Shown: positions 12,401 through 23,930, counted from the stretch's first letter. The stretch is 56,594 bases of DNA from Atkinsonella hypoxylon (GCA_000729835.1 JFHB01000196.1:1-56594), one strand, 5' to 3'. The notes: a model not told the origin generated them from the sequence alone. Made by a program: numbers and translations.

Positions 12401-12780
12401 TCCTTCTCAGCTAAATTGGGTTTGTCCCAGGTGGGCTAGTTAGCTCATAGTCACATATTGCCCGCCTCAGCCACAGACTCTCTGTACGTTAGGTATGTAA
12501 GGAGTACGTTGCCAGGGACCAAATCTGCCGTGCTCGACCCTGACTACTTGTATGTCGGGCCGCCCTTGTCAAGCCGCAATCGTCCCATTCCCCTTGTTAT
12601 ATTCCCAGCCTCCCTGTACGGCGATTTGGTATCATTTTCACTGGAGTGTGAGGACTCGAGAAGAGCGTTTCGTATCCGTCAAGGCTTGCTCTTCGTCAGA
12701 CTAGTTACCTTGTCACTCATCCGACACCTCGCGACAACAACAGTTCGACCTAGTGACCCAGACCGGTTCACCTGCTCAAT
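6422..12780. other. Gene-poor 6.4-kb interval
   Basis: No intact gene could be supported. The longest open frames (107-166 codons) match no family I know and overlap each other in several frames. A TPR-like fragment is listed separately. Two further short stretches look weakly coding on the minus strand but are broken by stops and were not identified: about 8560-8770 (reads GWTVDIPNFESS, then DAGEECVNSHWPNT) and about 10510-10640 (reads NAFWVYEEAGTRTVTV). The interval may hold old decayed genes and long regulatory sequence for the CSC1-like channel downstream. Confidence 0.5.
6609..6830 (-). pseudogene. Remnant of kinesin-light-chain-type TPR repeats
   Basis: Read on the minus strand, 6723-6609 translates to KYEEVNAIIRETLALHMRIL followed by GFKHPQY. 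This closely follows the consensus of fungal tandem TPR repeats (GKYEEAE, then a TLALRE helix, then LGPEHPDTL). About 36 residues upstream is a second degenerate unit (GDYLDARYIHRRVLLW), close to the usual 42-residue spacing, with an in-frame stop between the two. Such repeats are common at the C-terminus of fungal NLR-like proteins with NB-ARC or NACHT domains, but no NTPase domain was found nearby. It appears to be a short relic. The assignment rests on one well-conserved repeat. Confidence 0.4.
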
Positions 12781-15752
12781 ATGGGCGCCTTTATCAGTTG
12801 GCTCAATAAAAATATCCCAAAAGGCCAGGATGGAGGCAGCAGTGCAACAAGTAAAAAGAACCAGCCGCAATCACTTTGGGGTACGTGGTCTTGGCCCTGC
12901 ATTGACAAATTCACAGTCATCAGGCTCTGCGATGCATCAACAGCAAGAAGCTGACTAGTTCTAATCCAGGCATGATCCTGACGCTGGGGCCGCTGTTGCT
13001 GGTATCCTCTGTCTATATCATTATCTTCCTTATATTCAGAAGATCTCAGCGGCGATTCTACGCGCCGCGTACCTACATAGGTGGTAGAAAGTAGGTGCTC
13101 AAGATCACCAAGCAGAGGTCTGGACAAGACCCAGTGGGACTGACGATTTCTCCTGCAGTGAACGGAGTCCTGAGATGCCAGGTGGATTCGTGAATTGGAT
13201 TGGTTCTTTTTGGAAAATTCCCGATGCGTATGCGCTCAGACATCAAACACTTGACGCCTATCTTTTTCTGCGATACCTCAAGGTTTGTACGGCCATCTGC
13301 CTGGTGAGCTTGTGCATCACCTGGCCCATCTTGTTTCCAGTCAATGCAACAGGAGACAATGGCCAGGGCCAGTTGGAAATCCTGTCGTACAGTAACGTCA
13401 GTGTCGACAAGAAGCCGCATTATTTCTACGCCCACTGTTTCGTCGCATGGGCCGTTTACGGTTTTCTGATGTACATGATCACTCGCGAGTGCATCTTCTA
13501 CATCAACTTGCGCCAGGCCTACATGTTAACTCCACACTATGCCAAGCGCATCTCAGCTCGAACTGTCCTATTCACGTCAGTGCCCCAAGAGTACTTGGAC
13601 GAGGCCAAAATTCGCCAGATGTTCAACAATGCGGTTAAGAATGTCTGGATTGCCGGTAACACGGAAGAATTGGACGAGAAGGTCGAAGAACGAGACGAAA
13701 TCGCCATCAAGCTCGAGGGGGCAGAGGTCAAGCTGATTGTGGCTGTGAATGAAGCCCGAGCTAAGGCTGTCAAGAAGAATGGTAACGCCGGCGACGCGGA
13801 GCAAGATGCCGAGACTGGCAATGTGATTTCTCGATATGTGCCCAATACGAAGCGTCCATCACACCGTCTCGGTCTTCTGGGTCTGGTTGGTAAGAAGGTT
13901 GACACTATCGAATGGTGTCGAGCTGAGCTGGAAAAGCGTATCCCAGAAATTGAAAAAGCTCAGGTCGACTGGAAGCAGAATGGCAACTACACAAAGGTCG
14001 GCTCTTTGTTCGTCGAATTCCATACTCAAGCCGATGCGCAAGCTGCGTTTCAGGTTATTACGCACCATCATGCTCTACACATGGACCCCAAAGCAATTGG
14101 TGTCAGGCCGCAAGACGTCATTTGGAGTAATCTGTCGATTTCATGGTGGCAACTTATCCTACGTCGCTATGCTGTCTATGCCATTGTCACTGCCATGATC
14201 GTCCTGTGGGCCATTCCCGTAGCCATTATCGCCACTATTTCTCAGGTGTCTGTCCTGCAGAACCTCCCTGGTCTTACTTGGATTGCGGACATTCCCGAGG
14301 TGAGTTGCGTTCTGTCGCGATGGTCTACATGGACTCACCCCCTTGGAACCTCACACCCTATACTGACGATCCTGTCTCTGATAGAAAATTCTGGGCTTCA
14401 TCTCAGGATTGCTGCCGTCTGTTGCTCTTGCGATCCTCATGTCGCTGGTCCCAGTCTTCATGCGTTCGTTGGCCAAACTTGCTGGCTGCAAGTCCAACAG
14501 CGAGGCTGAGTTGTATACTCAAAACGCTTACTTCGTCTTCCAGGTGGTCCAGGTCTTCCTCTGGCAAGCCATAGCTTCGGCTGCAGTATCCCTGATCGTC
14601 AGCATCTCACAGAAACCAAACATGGTTTTTGAACTGTTGGGAAGCCAACTACCGCAGACCTCCAACTTCTACATATCTTATTTCATTGTCCAGGGAATCA
14701 CTATTGCTACAGGCACCTTAACGCAAGTCGTCGGATTAGTTATCTTCAATGTCCTCTACAAGTTCCTTGCCAGCACACCTCGTGCCAAGTACATGAAATG
14801 GACTACTCTCTCTGCCATCCTCTGGGGCAGTCTGCTTCCAATATATACAAACATGGTTGTCATTAGTAAGTTTAGCATCTTCCCAACGACGAGTGGGTAT
14901 TACAAAGAGTTGCATAGCTAACGAATGATTTACTCAGGTATTGTCTACTCTGTCATCGCTCCCCTCATCCTGTTCTGGTCCTCCCTGGGTCTAGGCTTGT
15001 TTTATCTCGCGTATCGATACAACATCCTGTTCGTTTCGGACACTGCTGTCGATACACAGGGTCTGATCTATCCCAGAGCCTTGAAGCAGCTTTTCGTTGG
15101 CATCTATCTCGGCGAGATTGTCATGATAGGGCTGTTTGGCGCGGTCAAGCAACCCGGGCCCGCGGTGCTCATGGCAGCATTCCTTGTCTTCACAGTCCTC
15201 TACCACATCACCTTCACCCGAAGCATCGGCCCTCTCCTGTACGCCTTGCCCCGGACACTCGAGACTCAAGAAGCGACGCTCCAGGTCTCCGACTCCAACG
15301 GTGAAACCGCTGCCGCCAACAAGGGGGCCAATAACGGAGTTGGCGGCACTAATGGTGGCAAGGACATCTCCAATGGAGCCGAGTACAGCGTCCAGAAGAA
15401 GGGTAATTTGTTCACCCGCTTCCTCAAGCCCTGGCTGTACTCCGACTACGCCACCCTACGACACATGGTCCCGCAGGAGCAGGACATCGACTTTGCTCAG
15501 CTTCAGGCCTCCGGTGAGACTATTGAGCGTGAGGCTTATTTCCCGCCGTCGGTGAACAGCAAGCCTCCTACTCTCTGGGTTCCCGCGGACCCTCTCGGTG
15601 TTTCCAAACACGAGATTGCGCTCACGCACCGCATCATCCCTATGAGTGACAAAGGCGCCCGTCTTGATGAGAAGAACAAGATTGTCTGGTCTGAAGACCT
15701 GAGTAACGAGGCGAACCTCCCTCCTATCTACACTGAGAAGACGTACTATTAA
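12781..15752 (+). CDS. CSC1/OSCA-type osmosensitive cation channel (PHM7/RSN1 family)
   Basis: Five exons can be joined with conserved phases: 12781-12880, 12970-13090, 13159-14299, 14385-14865 and 14938-15752, totalling 885 aa. All donors are GT, with GTACGT, GTAGGT, GTGAGT and GTAAGT. The product is a polytopic membrane protein related to calcium-permeable stress-gated channels. The first membrane segment (ILTLGPLLLVSSVYIIIF) is encoded by exon 2 and followed by the family signature FYAPRTYIGGRNERSPEMPG across the second splice. A cytosolic domain with RNA-binding-like fold (about residues 165-360) precedes a cluster of membrane helices (for example MIVLWAIPVAIIATIS and KILGFISGLLPSVALAILMS). 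The last 60 residues form the fungal PHM7 extension (HEIALTHRIIPMSDKGARLD). The plasma or vacuolar membrane is the likely site. The splice model is supported because every exon fills a gap in family homology. Confidence 0.92.
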
Positions 15753-18700
15753 TCAACGGTTGAATTGACTTGATACCCCTTTTCATGATCGGTTATATTT
15801 TGCACTTTTGATTGAAGACCCGAAATCGTGTCGGAGCTCATGCGGAGACGTGTTTCTTTGAAACTCGCGTCTGCTTTTGATACTAGTTTCAGAGTAATAT
15901 TTGAGATAATGAAGTGGGACAATATATACGAAAATAATATGTACGAAAATGAATGAATGACCCATGTCCGCGAAACTTGAACACATGCGTACCCCAAAGT
16001 ATTCCGCCTAGATGTGTAAGACGTAGCGTCGCCTGCAATCTCTGTTGCAAACCCGAGCAGCGCAGTCAGCAGTGTGGACGTAAGTAGTGTCTTTTAAAGA
16101 AGTCTCATCACTCACTGTTTTTATACCAGGAAACATTTATGAAAGAGTGGGCTTTACGGTTTAGCCCTCGGAGCATTTCCACGCCGAATTCACCTATGAA
16201 CACAATTAAGCTCGTCGTACATGAAATTGGAGATAATCAGCTTTGTTATAAGGCGTAACTATACTAAGGCATATATGCTGGTGGGTAAGAACTTGGATGA
16301 AGCAATTGGTCAAGCCAGATTGCTACGTGGCTGCGTACCCCGGCCGAAGTGAACGGGACGCAGTGCACTAACTAAACTAGACTTTCCATTCAGTTTCTCA
16401 TCGGATATCGGCCACCTTGGTTGTAACCCTTGCTACGGCAACTGTTGTATGGCGCCCTGCCAGGCGAGCGTCCAACCCTGCATTGGACTTGATGAGGAAA
16501 CAGCGAGTTTCCGAAGCGGCTTTCTTGCGTAGGAAGCGCATGGATGGGCTACTTTCCAGTCCTTTGCGCCGCGATTCATGGCCTGCAGTTGAGCCGAGTT
16601 GGCCGCGAGGGACAAGGGATAACTATGGATTCATGCGTTCGGACATAAAGGGTCGTGGGTTGATCACATGCAGATTGAAGCACTGCATCAGAGGCTACGG
16701 CTGATTATTTCATTCAAGAAGGTGAGATGTTTAGGACTGAGAGCTCCATGTCAACGGAGAGGTGCCCGACTATTCCGTACACAGACTATTGGATATACGG
16801 AATACATCGCTTTATTCCGTACATGCCTTGTTGTTTGAACTAGTACCGGGGTGGACCGTGAGATACCCACGTGGCTTTCTAGCCACATACACATACATAA
16901 TATGTACTGTTCTGAAAATATGGAGTCTCCTCTAGTTATTGTTATGCCTCGTCCGATTGTTAAAGGCCCGGCATAGCCCGAGTTTCGAAGCTACAAGTTT
17001 ACCCACTAAACGTACGATGAATGAAGTACAGGTCGTAATGAATGTGGACAATTCCCATACTAGCCAACTCAAGGAGCGCGATTTATGCCGTGGAAAGGTA
17101 TCCAAGAAATCCCCCCCCCTTCCCCCCCCGGGGCGCCAATGAAGTTAACATGGGCTACGACCGTGCTTGAAACGCGGCAGATGCGGAAAGTTGACAGAAC
17201 AATATCGTTAATCGTACTCGGTACGGAGCACACTCTCCCTTGTCCCACGGAAACGGCGAGACGGTAGTTAACTATCTGCGATTGTTCTAGATGCACAGAG
17301 CTTTCTTGGTTATAGACTACCTTGCCATTTTATCATGAAATTGTTTCATTATGTGAATTGGATTAGCTACAGGGTCGCATCCCGCCTGGGTCTCGCGAAG
17401 ACACGGACCGTTCGCCGGTCTACCTTGCAGTTGGACTATCTATATCCACGACCTCTGGACTTGCTTCGATTCGAAAAAAATGCAGGACGAGATAAATGTG
17501 TAGATGGTGTAGATTGCGCCAGCGTCCGCTTGCCGTTGTCGAGGGCGACGTCGCTCGCTGCACCTGCTACCAAACAAGAAAATTGAAACAGAGCGGGTCG
17601 AGTTTGTGATGAACTTGTCATGGGTCTGGACTGGTGTCTGGTGTCTGTTATGGATCGGAAAGCCTAATTCGCGGTGTGGCTTGGATGGTTGAACGGGCAA
17701 TGGATGGATGGATGTTGGACAGATTGCTCCGTTGTCTTGGCTCATGGTCACGTGTTCTACTGTGGCTAGTCGAGATGATGATGTCTTGCCATAACATCAT
17801 GTGAACTATGTGGGAAAAAAAAAAGGAAAAAAAAAAAAAGGATAAAGAGCAACTTCTGTCTGTCTACTTTTGTGACGGGCGCTTCAAACATCCCGTGGTT
17901 GCACGTAGCTAGGTTTATGACTTTTGTAGACCCACGATCGTCCCGCACTGCACGTCGTCGCACAAACGGTGGAGCAAACTCAGGCGAGCGGCTTTTCCCA
18001 CCGTTCGGCGTGAGTTGTAGTTAGTTACCGAACCGAACACGTTCGCCCAGATCGGGACGCGCGTTGCCCGGCAACCCGCAGCAACAACAACGCCTCGTTC
18101 CGCCCCCCCAACATCCCAACGCCCCGTCACTCGTCAAAGTCGTCGCCGTCGCCGCTCACCATTTGCTTGCTCATACGATGCGCCCTGCTCGCGTGGGACG
18201 CCCAAACGCTTACCCACTTGACCTACTCACCCCGTTCACGTTCGTAATTGGGTGGTCCCTGCGCCGTGCATCGGCCGTTTCACCCACGTAAAGCCCCATG
18301 TCTATCTGTGAACCTTGAGCTCGAACCATGTTGCACCTTTTTGCGGCGTATTAGGCAAATCACACGTAGTAAACTAAACCCCTCACCTCGGGAGGCTTGG
18401 CTCGGGAGGCTTGGCTCGGGATGGGGGTTCGATTACTTGATCGTTAGCTAGGCGACTAGGCCTGACCATTGTATCTTGCATTTCCCACCACTGGCTTAGA
18501 CTTTGCCTTTCAGCTTGTCTATCTGCTTTTGATCCATCGTTTAAGCCTCGACCAGGCGTTCGTCTTGTATATACCTTTTAAACGGTAACGGTCACCCCAG
18601 GGGACGTTGAAACGCTTTTAGCTGAAGCCGTTACAAACTTCTTGGTCCGGCTGGCCGACTGCCATATGAAGAGTCGCCCTTTTCGATAGTACCTGCGCAT

Positions 18701-19174
18701 AGCAACCCGGAGCCATTGGTTTTGTCGCCGAATCGAGCAGCTTGTCGCTGCGGGCTGACTACGAAAGAGGCAATTGCTGGAACACGGTGTCAGATTGTCA
18801 TCGGACAGGTTTCACAAGACGGCGCAAACAAAGCTTTGTTTCTGGACCCCTTGTGGTAGGGCAATTCGGGGAGAAATGGCTTCACAAGGGTTACCGTCGT
18901 GGCCGTCATCTCTGACGTCTCAATCAATAGATTGTACTCGGTTCGATACTCGGTTCGATACTCGGTTCGATACTCGGTTCGATACTCGGTTCACGCTCAG
19001 CTGAAGCTCTCCTTCGTCTGCCGTACAAACGTCTGCTTGCCATGACCGCAACAATGGTTTAAGTGACCGTACGACGAGAAAACACAATATCCGTAATTGA
19101 CCTACGTAACTATCGCCCACAACTATAGAGGACAGTGGGAGAAAGGAACGAGCGACGGATCTGCTTCAAACAGA
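15753..19174. other. 3.4-kb intergenic region with simple repeats
   Basis: No gene could be supported; short open frames here resemble nothing known. It contains a C-rich tract at about 17108-17130, A-rich tracts at 17815-17842, a 14-bp tandem duplication (CTCGGGAGGCTTGG) at about 18388-18420, and a 12-bp tandem array at 18935-18994. The last kilobase is presumably the promoter and leader of the kelch gene. Confidence 0.5.
18935..18994. repeat. Tandem array of a 12-bp unit
   Basis: The unit TACTCGGTTCGA is repeated about five times head to tail with almost no variation, ending in a diverged copy. It lies about 180 bases upstream of the preferred start of the kelch gene. The period is a multiple of three and reads as DTRF on the plus strand, but only within a short frame that looks non-coding. 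It could be a cis-acting binding array or a simple minisatellite. Confidence 0.85.
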
Positions 19175-22100
19175 ATGGCACAGGAAATGCGCAAATCGCG
19201 GCTGCAGAAGAGCGCGACCGGCGCAGTCGCAGTCGTTCTTGGGTTTGCGATAATGCAGATGCCAGCCGTGACAGCGCATATGTTTCCATACGTGCCGACG
19301 CAGATTCTCATGCCGACTGCTTGCTTGAACGAGGCAACGTGCAGCGGCGCAGAACTTGCCTACGTCTTCTCTCAGAGCGATGACGGAGGTGTCCAGTTTT
19401 CAGCACTCAACTACTCGGATTCACTTGGCGCCGACTCACAATTGGGCACCATTACAAGCGAGCTGCCCTTTCTCAAGGACAAGCCTGCGACTACAGCGTT
19501 TGGAGCGGCGCGAACGAGCAATGGGACGGTAATAGTATATTCAGGAGCGTGCGATGGCACCACGGGCTCGCTATGGAGCTACGCAAACTCATCCAGCGAC
19601 GGACGAAGCGGTACATGGAGCGGAAAGGCGACGACACCGGCCGCCTCTGTAGCCTCTGATACCGGTTCTTCACGAGGGCCATATTTCCTCGGAGGTACAT
19701 TGGCCTTTTCGTCACAGCTGGCGCCGACCATGGACCAGCCGACTATCTACACGTATGGTGGCATGTGCTCTATACCTGGGACAAATTCATCTAGCTGGCA
19801 GTCCCATGCGAACTATACCAAGACTATGATGAGCCTGTCGCCAAATAGCCAGGCGCCAGATACTGGATACGCGCTGAGCGTGGCATCGACGGCTGGACCA
19901 CGCTACCCCATTGCTGGATTCACCCTTACGCAGCTTCTCCCCTCTGCCACCAACGTATCGGGCTCGATTACGCAACAAGCTGGATTCGTTTTGCTAGGCG
20001 GGCATACCCAGCGGGCGTTCATCAATATGAGCACTGCAGCGATATGGAATCTCCCGGAGCAGTCATGGTCCTACATCAACATTGGCAGCCCGGATTCCTC
20101 AACAGAGATAGGCAGCCGCTCTGGCCACACTGCTGTGCTGACAGATGACGGGGCATCCATCATCGTCATGGGCGGCTGGGTTGGCGATGTCAGTACTCCC
20201 GCTGAGCCGCAACTCATGATCCTACAGCTGAGCCAAACATACTCGTCCTGGAGGTGGGCTGTTCCAAAAGCGCAACCCGACGGCAGAGGCGTCTATGGTC
20301 ATGGAGCAGCCATGCTACCAGGAAACGTGATGATGGTGTATGGCGGCTGGGAAACGTCGGGCCAGGGAGGGAGCAGCTCGAAAAGATCGAAAAGGGAGGC
20401 ATCCTCAGGTGGTGGTGCGCCGCGCTTCTTCAACGCGACCTCGATGTCTTGGTCGAACTCGTACCGAAATCCTACTCCTGGAAAACTTTCGCTTAGCAAA
20501 GGAAGCCATGAAGCGCCGAGTGGCGATGGCTCGGCGCAAACCAAACGTCTTGGATTGGGCTTGGGACTTGGCCTTGGTCTCGCGTTGTTACTTGGCATTG
20601 TTCTTGCCATATGGCTGTGGAGAGTTCGCCTCAAGAAGCGCCGAAAGCGTCGGGGAGAAGCTGCCAAGTCAATCCCACAGGATGTGCGCTACTTGAGTCG
20701 TCACACGCATGACATGTTGGAGAAAGACGATGGGGACTCTTGGTATCTGCCATCCAGGAAGGACGGATACATGGCATCTACGGTAGGGGACTCGTCTCTG
20801 GGTTATGAATCTCTTCGTGGAGCACGAGCCTCACTTGACGATGGCCATGAGCGCCCAGTCATCACAAGGAAGCCGGTTATGTCGCGAGCCATGCGAGGAG
20901 GCTATGTGCCAACCGAGACTCGCCTCAACGCTTTCGTCTCACCCCCAGGAACAATTCATCCCATCATGGAAGATGACGAAGAGGACCATGCCCGTCATAT
21001 GCGCCAGAACCCAGCGGAATCATTGACACCTACATCAGAAGATCACTCCGACCCGTTCCTCACGCCAACCACCACGGCACCACCAGCTGCTTTCCCAGCC
21101 TTGAATAAATCTCCTGCTACTTTTCGTCCCGAGGGGCATCGCCACTACGATCCGGACGTACAGGACTGGGTGTCTGGCGTGGACGCGGCGGACTCTTTGC
21201 TCGACAGGTACAACTCCTCGCGCAAGGGTCGCATCTCCCCAACGCGCCGAAACTCGACCCGTTCCTCCACAGCCCTGAGAGACGACGAATCCAGGAGCGG
21301 CTCGAATCTATCCGAGTCCAATCACAGTGCCGCTGATAGCCTGCGCAGGACGCAGTCGCATCGGCGATCCGCAGCAGCCGGCAGTTTCTTCGCCGGCATG
21401 TTCCAAGGAGGCGACCATCCCAAGCCTGGCAGCTCCTCATCAAGCAGCTACAACACCGCACGCTCTGGCTTTGGCACCCTGCAAGCCGAAGGACCAGCGT
21501 TGCTGGGCGGAACACACCCGGTCCACAACGCTGCTGACGAAGACGAGCCAGACGAGGAGCAGGAGCTCAACCCTCCGCCCTCGCCGTCCAAAACGAAGCC
21601 TCGACGTGGATGGCTCGGCTCTCTCGGCCGCGTCTTCTCCCAATCCGGCGGCTCACCTGCCATCGCAGCGGAGGAACGAAGTGACACCCGCAAAGGCCCC
21701 GAGCTAGACCTCTCCAGCGACTGTGAGCCTCGCGCCGCGCAACTCCGCGGCGAGCTTCTTAGAAGGAAGCAAGGCCGTCGAGACTGGGATGCCGATGCCG
21801 ATGCCGATGCCGATGCCGATGCGCAACAAGGCGCAGGCGGAGGGTCCATGCAAGAAAACGAATGGGACATTGAGCGCGCCGTCGAGAAGCGTCTCGTCCA
21901 AGTCATGTTTACCGTGCCGAAGGAAAGACTCCGCGTCGTTAACGGTGGCGAAGAAGTCGACGACGACGACCACGCCGAGACAAGGACCAAGGGGGCGCAG
22001 CTGCAGGAGACGAGCGCGGGCCTAGCCGATCCGCAGGTCGCGGAGCTTGTCGACCCTTACGAATCCCATGACGCGAGCTTGAGCTTCTTCTCTATCGAGG

Positions 22101-22336
22101 GCGAACGAGGGCGGCATTCACATCGTGAGGACCCCGATCTGCTGCATGTTGATGAGGAGGACAGGCGGAGGAGCCGCTCGTCTGATTCGGGGCGGAGGTC
22201 TTCGGGGGCCGTGTTTATGGCCGAGGAGGTGAGGTTTGAGAGGCCTAGGGGCCGCGTCTTGCAGATGGTTGACACGATTGAGAGTTCACATGGGAGTAAG
22301 GAGAGTAGCCCTGAGGGCAAGCGGACTCGATTATAA
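19175..22336 (+). CDS. Membrane-anchored kelch-repeat (beta-propeller) protein
   Basis: The frame is open from 19097 (1079 aa). The methionine at 19175 is preferred because it places a signal peptide (basic MAQEMRKSRLQK, then AVAVVLGFAIMQMPAVTA) at the N-terminus, giving about 1053 aa. Residues about 40-420 form a kelch/galactose-oxidase-like propeller, with repeated glycine doublets before a hydrophobic strand (VIVYSGACDG, IIVMGGWVG, MMVYGGWE). A single membrane span follows (LGLGLGLALLLGIVLAIWLW) and then a strong stop-transfer cluster (RLKKRRKRR). The remaining ~560 residues would be cytoplasmic, low in complexity and rich in Ser, Asp, Glu and Arg, with a (DA)n run from a GATGCC hexamer at 21788-21823. 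This type I layout suggests a surface or secretory-pathway sensor with a disordered tail. The function is unknown. No intron is needed. Confidence 0.75.
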   Translation: MAQEMRKSRLQKSATGAVAVVLGFAIMQMPAVTAHMFPYVPTQILMPTACLNEATCSGAELAYVFSQSDDGGVQFSALNYSDSLGADSQLGTITSELPFLKDKPATTAFGAARTSNGTVIVYSGACDGTTGSLWSYANSSSDGRSGTWSGKATTPAASVASDTGSSRGPYFLGGTLAFSSQLAPTMDQPTIYTYGGMCSIPGTNSSSWQSHANYTKTMMSLSPNSQAPDTGYALSVASTAGPRYPIAGFTLTQLLPSATNVSGSITQQAGFVLLGGHTQRAFINMSTAAIWNLPEQSWSYINIGSPDSSTEIGSRSGHTAVLTDDGASIIVMGGWVGDVSTPAEPQLMILQLSQTYSSWRWAVPKAQPDGRGVYGHGAAMLPGNVMMVYGGWETSGQGGSSSKRSKREASSGGGAPRFFNATSMSWSNSYRNPTPGKLSLSKGSHEAPSGDGSAQTKRLGLGLGLGLGLALLLGIVLAIWLWRVRLKKRRKRRGEAAKSIPQDVRYLSRHTHDMLEKDDGDSWYLPSRKDGYMASTVGDSSLGYESLRGARASLDDGHERPVITRKPVMSRAMRGGYVPTETRLNAFVSPPGTIHPIMEDDEEDHARHMRQNPAESLTPTSEDHSDPFLTPTTTAPPAAFPALNKSPATFRPEGHRHYDPDVQDWVSGVDAADSLLDRYNSSRKGRISPTRRNSTRSSTALRDDESRSGSNLSESNHSAADSLRRTQSHRRSAAAGSFFAGMFQGGDHPKPGSSSSSSYNTARSGFGTLQAEGPALLGGTHPVHNAADEDEPDEEQELNPPPSPSKTKPRRGWLGSLGRVFSQSGGSPAIAAEERSDTRKGPELDLSSDCEPRAAQLRGELLRRKQGRRDWDADADADADADAQQGAGGGSMQENEWDIERAVEKRLVQVMFTVPKERLRVVNGGEEVDDDDHAETRTKGAQLQETSAGLADPQVAELVDPYESHDASLSFFSIEGERGRHSHREDPDLLHVDEEDRRRSRSSDSGRRSSGAVFMAEEVRFERPRGRVLQMVDTIESSHGSKESSPEGKRTRL
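21788..21823 (+). repeat. GATGCC hexanucleotide microsatellite inside the kelch gene
   Basis: Five to six copies of GATGCC encode an alternating Asp-Ala run in the cytoplasmic tail of the kelch protein. The repeat is in frame, so length changes would alter the protein by two residues at a time. Confidence 0.85.
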
Positions 22337-22907
22337 CGCTCTGGTGTGTCTCTGATTCCCTGAGCAATGGAAGGGATGAATATGGAGTTGGGCTTGAAGT
22401 ACGGATGGATGAATGGTGTATATTCTTATTGACGTGTTTTGATTGGGGCGGCGTTGGATAGCTAGCTAAATGGGATTCGTTGCATGCAGTCGTCTTATTA
22501 CCAACTGTAGCTCGTTTACCTTGTCGTGAGTATGCTGAGGCGGTCAAGGCGGACGCCATCTTCTGTGGATTTTCGTCGTATTTCGACGTGAATCTGCTGA
22601 GTTGATCATCAGAACGGTGGATCCCATTGCCCGTTGTCCATATGACGATCTGATGCATCGATGAGCATGCTTAGTATCCTCAGACAAATGCGTTATAAAA
22701 AGTGGTTTGCATTAAAGCACAGCGAATGCAACTGAAAGATGACCGTGATCACAGTACCATGGTCCCAACCGCAATTCTTGCATTACCGCTGACATATTGT
22801 CCTACCATGATCCTTGTAAAGCAAATAGACACAAACGCAGTCTGACCCTATTACCAAATGACGCCTGACTCCGCGCTAAATAAATAAAAGGAAGCACCGA
22901 GGCTATC
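22337..22907. other. Convergent intergenic spacer
   Basis: This lies between the stop codons of the kelch gene (plus) and the PI-PLC-like gene (minus). It presumably holds both 3' UTRs. No gene, repeat or other signal was seen. Confidence 0.5.
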
Positions 22908-23930
22908 TCATCTCACAAGGCGCTGAACAAAATGCTGATTCCACTTGATGACGCCCTCGATGGCCTTCTTCCCTGGAAAATCGAAAATGACAACGCCCGT
23001 CCTCACACCCGCCTTCAGATGCTCATCCACCCACTCGCCCGTCTTGTCATTCATACCTCGCGGGTACGTCTCGTTCTTGGTCCCCGCCGCAGCTTCAATG
23101 GGCAGCACGCCGATGGAGGCAGAAATGTGCGCTAGGTACAAGTGCTTGTTGTCGAGGGGGTCTGCATCCGCCTTTTCGAGCGCAGGCTCAATGGCCTCCC
23201 ATTTCATGTCCAGGTGCGCGGGAGAAGGAATGATCCATTTGTCCTCGAGAATCATCTGGGGCCCGTCCCACCTGATGCCGTAAACCAGATCCTTGCCTTC
23301 CTTGGTAACGTCTTCCCAGTTTTGCAGGATGATGACCTTGGAGCGGAGCTGGCCGAGCGTGGGGATCGGCAGAGATGTGTCGTTGTATATGTAGAGATGC
23401 TTCTCGGCGCCAGGATTGGTGGCAGGGTCGGTGAGCCGGGCGTGGTTGAAGGCTTCTTGGAAGGTGCGCTTGTTCCCGTAACCAACTGGTCCGCCTTCGC
23501 GCTTAAGACGCATGATGATGGCTTCGGAAGGGTTGGCGTCGAGGAAGGCGAAGATTGTGAGGAGGACTTCCTTGTAGGAATGACCGGTTGACTCGCTGGC
23601 GTGGAAGATGTGCAGGTCGTCGTGTTGCATGCGAGCGCGAATGTCCACGTAGCGCAGGCCAGCGTTGAGCTGGGTCGTTAGGTTCCAGTTTTGGCACTGC
23701 AGGCCGATCTTCTTGATGCTGTAGGTCATGGTGTCGTGGGTGCCGGGAATGCTGAGACTCGTTAGGTTGACCTCGTCGGGTATGAGCTTCATCCAGGCCG
23801 GGTTGTGCGCCGTGTTGGCGTCGAAGCTATAGGCACTCTCGTATCCCTTGTAACAGGCGCCGCTGACGAGGCAGGGGGCCAGAGACAGGAGCGCGTAGAA
23901 GAGCACCATGGTGCATGTACCAGAGAGCAT
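22908..23930 (-). CDS. Secreted phosphatidylinositol-specific phospholipase C-like protein
   Basis: The product (340 aa from 23930; an inner start at 23909 gives 333 aa) begins with a signal peptide (MVLFYALLSLAPCLVSGA) and is probably secreted. The open frame extends to 24263, but the upstream residues are basic leader and unlikely to be translated. The PI-PLC X domain of the bacterial type covers most of the protein. The first catalytic histidine is in IPGTHDTM (H65, with D66), the inositol-contacting arginine in YVDIRAR (R98), and the second histidine in HIFHASES (H110). A late VVIFDFPG block matches the end of the barrel. Family members cleave phosphatidylinositol or GPI anchors to a cyclic phosphate without calcium; the substrate here is inferred. 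No intron is needed. Confidence 0.85.
   Translation of the reverse strand: MLSGTCTMVLFYALLSLAPCLVSGACYKGYESAYSFDANTAHNPAWMKLIPDEVNLTSLSIPGTHDTMTYSIKKIGLQCQNWNLTTQLNAGLRYVDIRARMQHDDLHIFHASESTGHSYKEVLLTIFAFLDANPSEAIIMRLKREGGPVGYGNKRTFQEAFNHARLTDPATNPGAEKHLYIYNDTSLPIPTLGQLRSKVIILQNWEDVTKEGKDLVYGIRWDGPQMILEDKWIIPSPAHLDMKWEAIEPALEKADADPLDNKHLYLAHISASIGVLPIEAAAGTKNETYPRGMNDKTGEWVDEHLKAGVRTGVVIFDFPGKKAIEGVIKWNQHFVQRLVR

Noticed and set aside
12458..12958. 166-codon plus-strand ORF before the channel gene
   Set aside because: It overlaps exon 1 and intron 1 of the CSC1-like gene in another frame and has no motif.
18935..18994. Possible CRISPR-like array or tRNA T-loop cluster (GGTTCGA)
   Set aside because: Head-to-tail 12-bp units without spacers, and no tRNA stems around them.
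21448..21990. 180-codon minus-strand ORF, Ser/Arg-rich
   Set aside because: Low-complexity antisense of the kelch tail.
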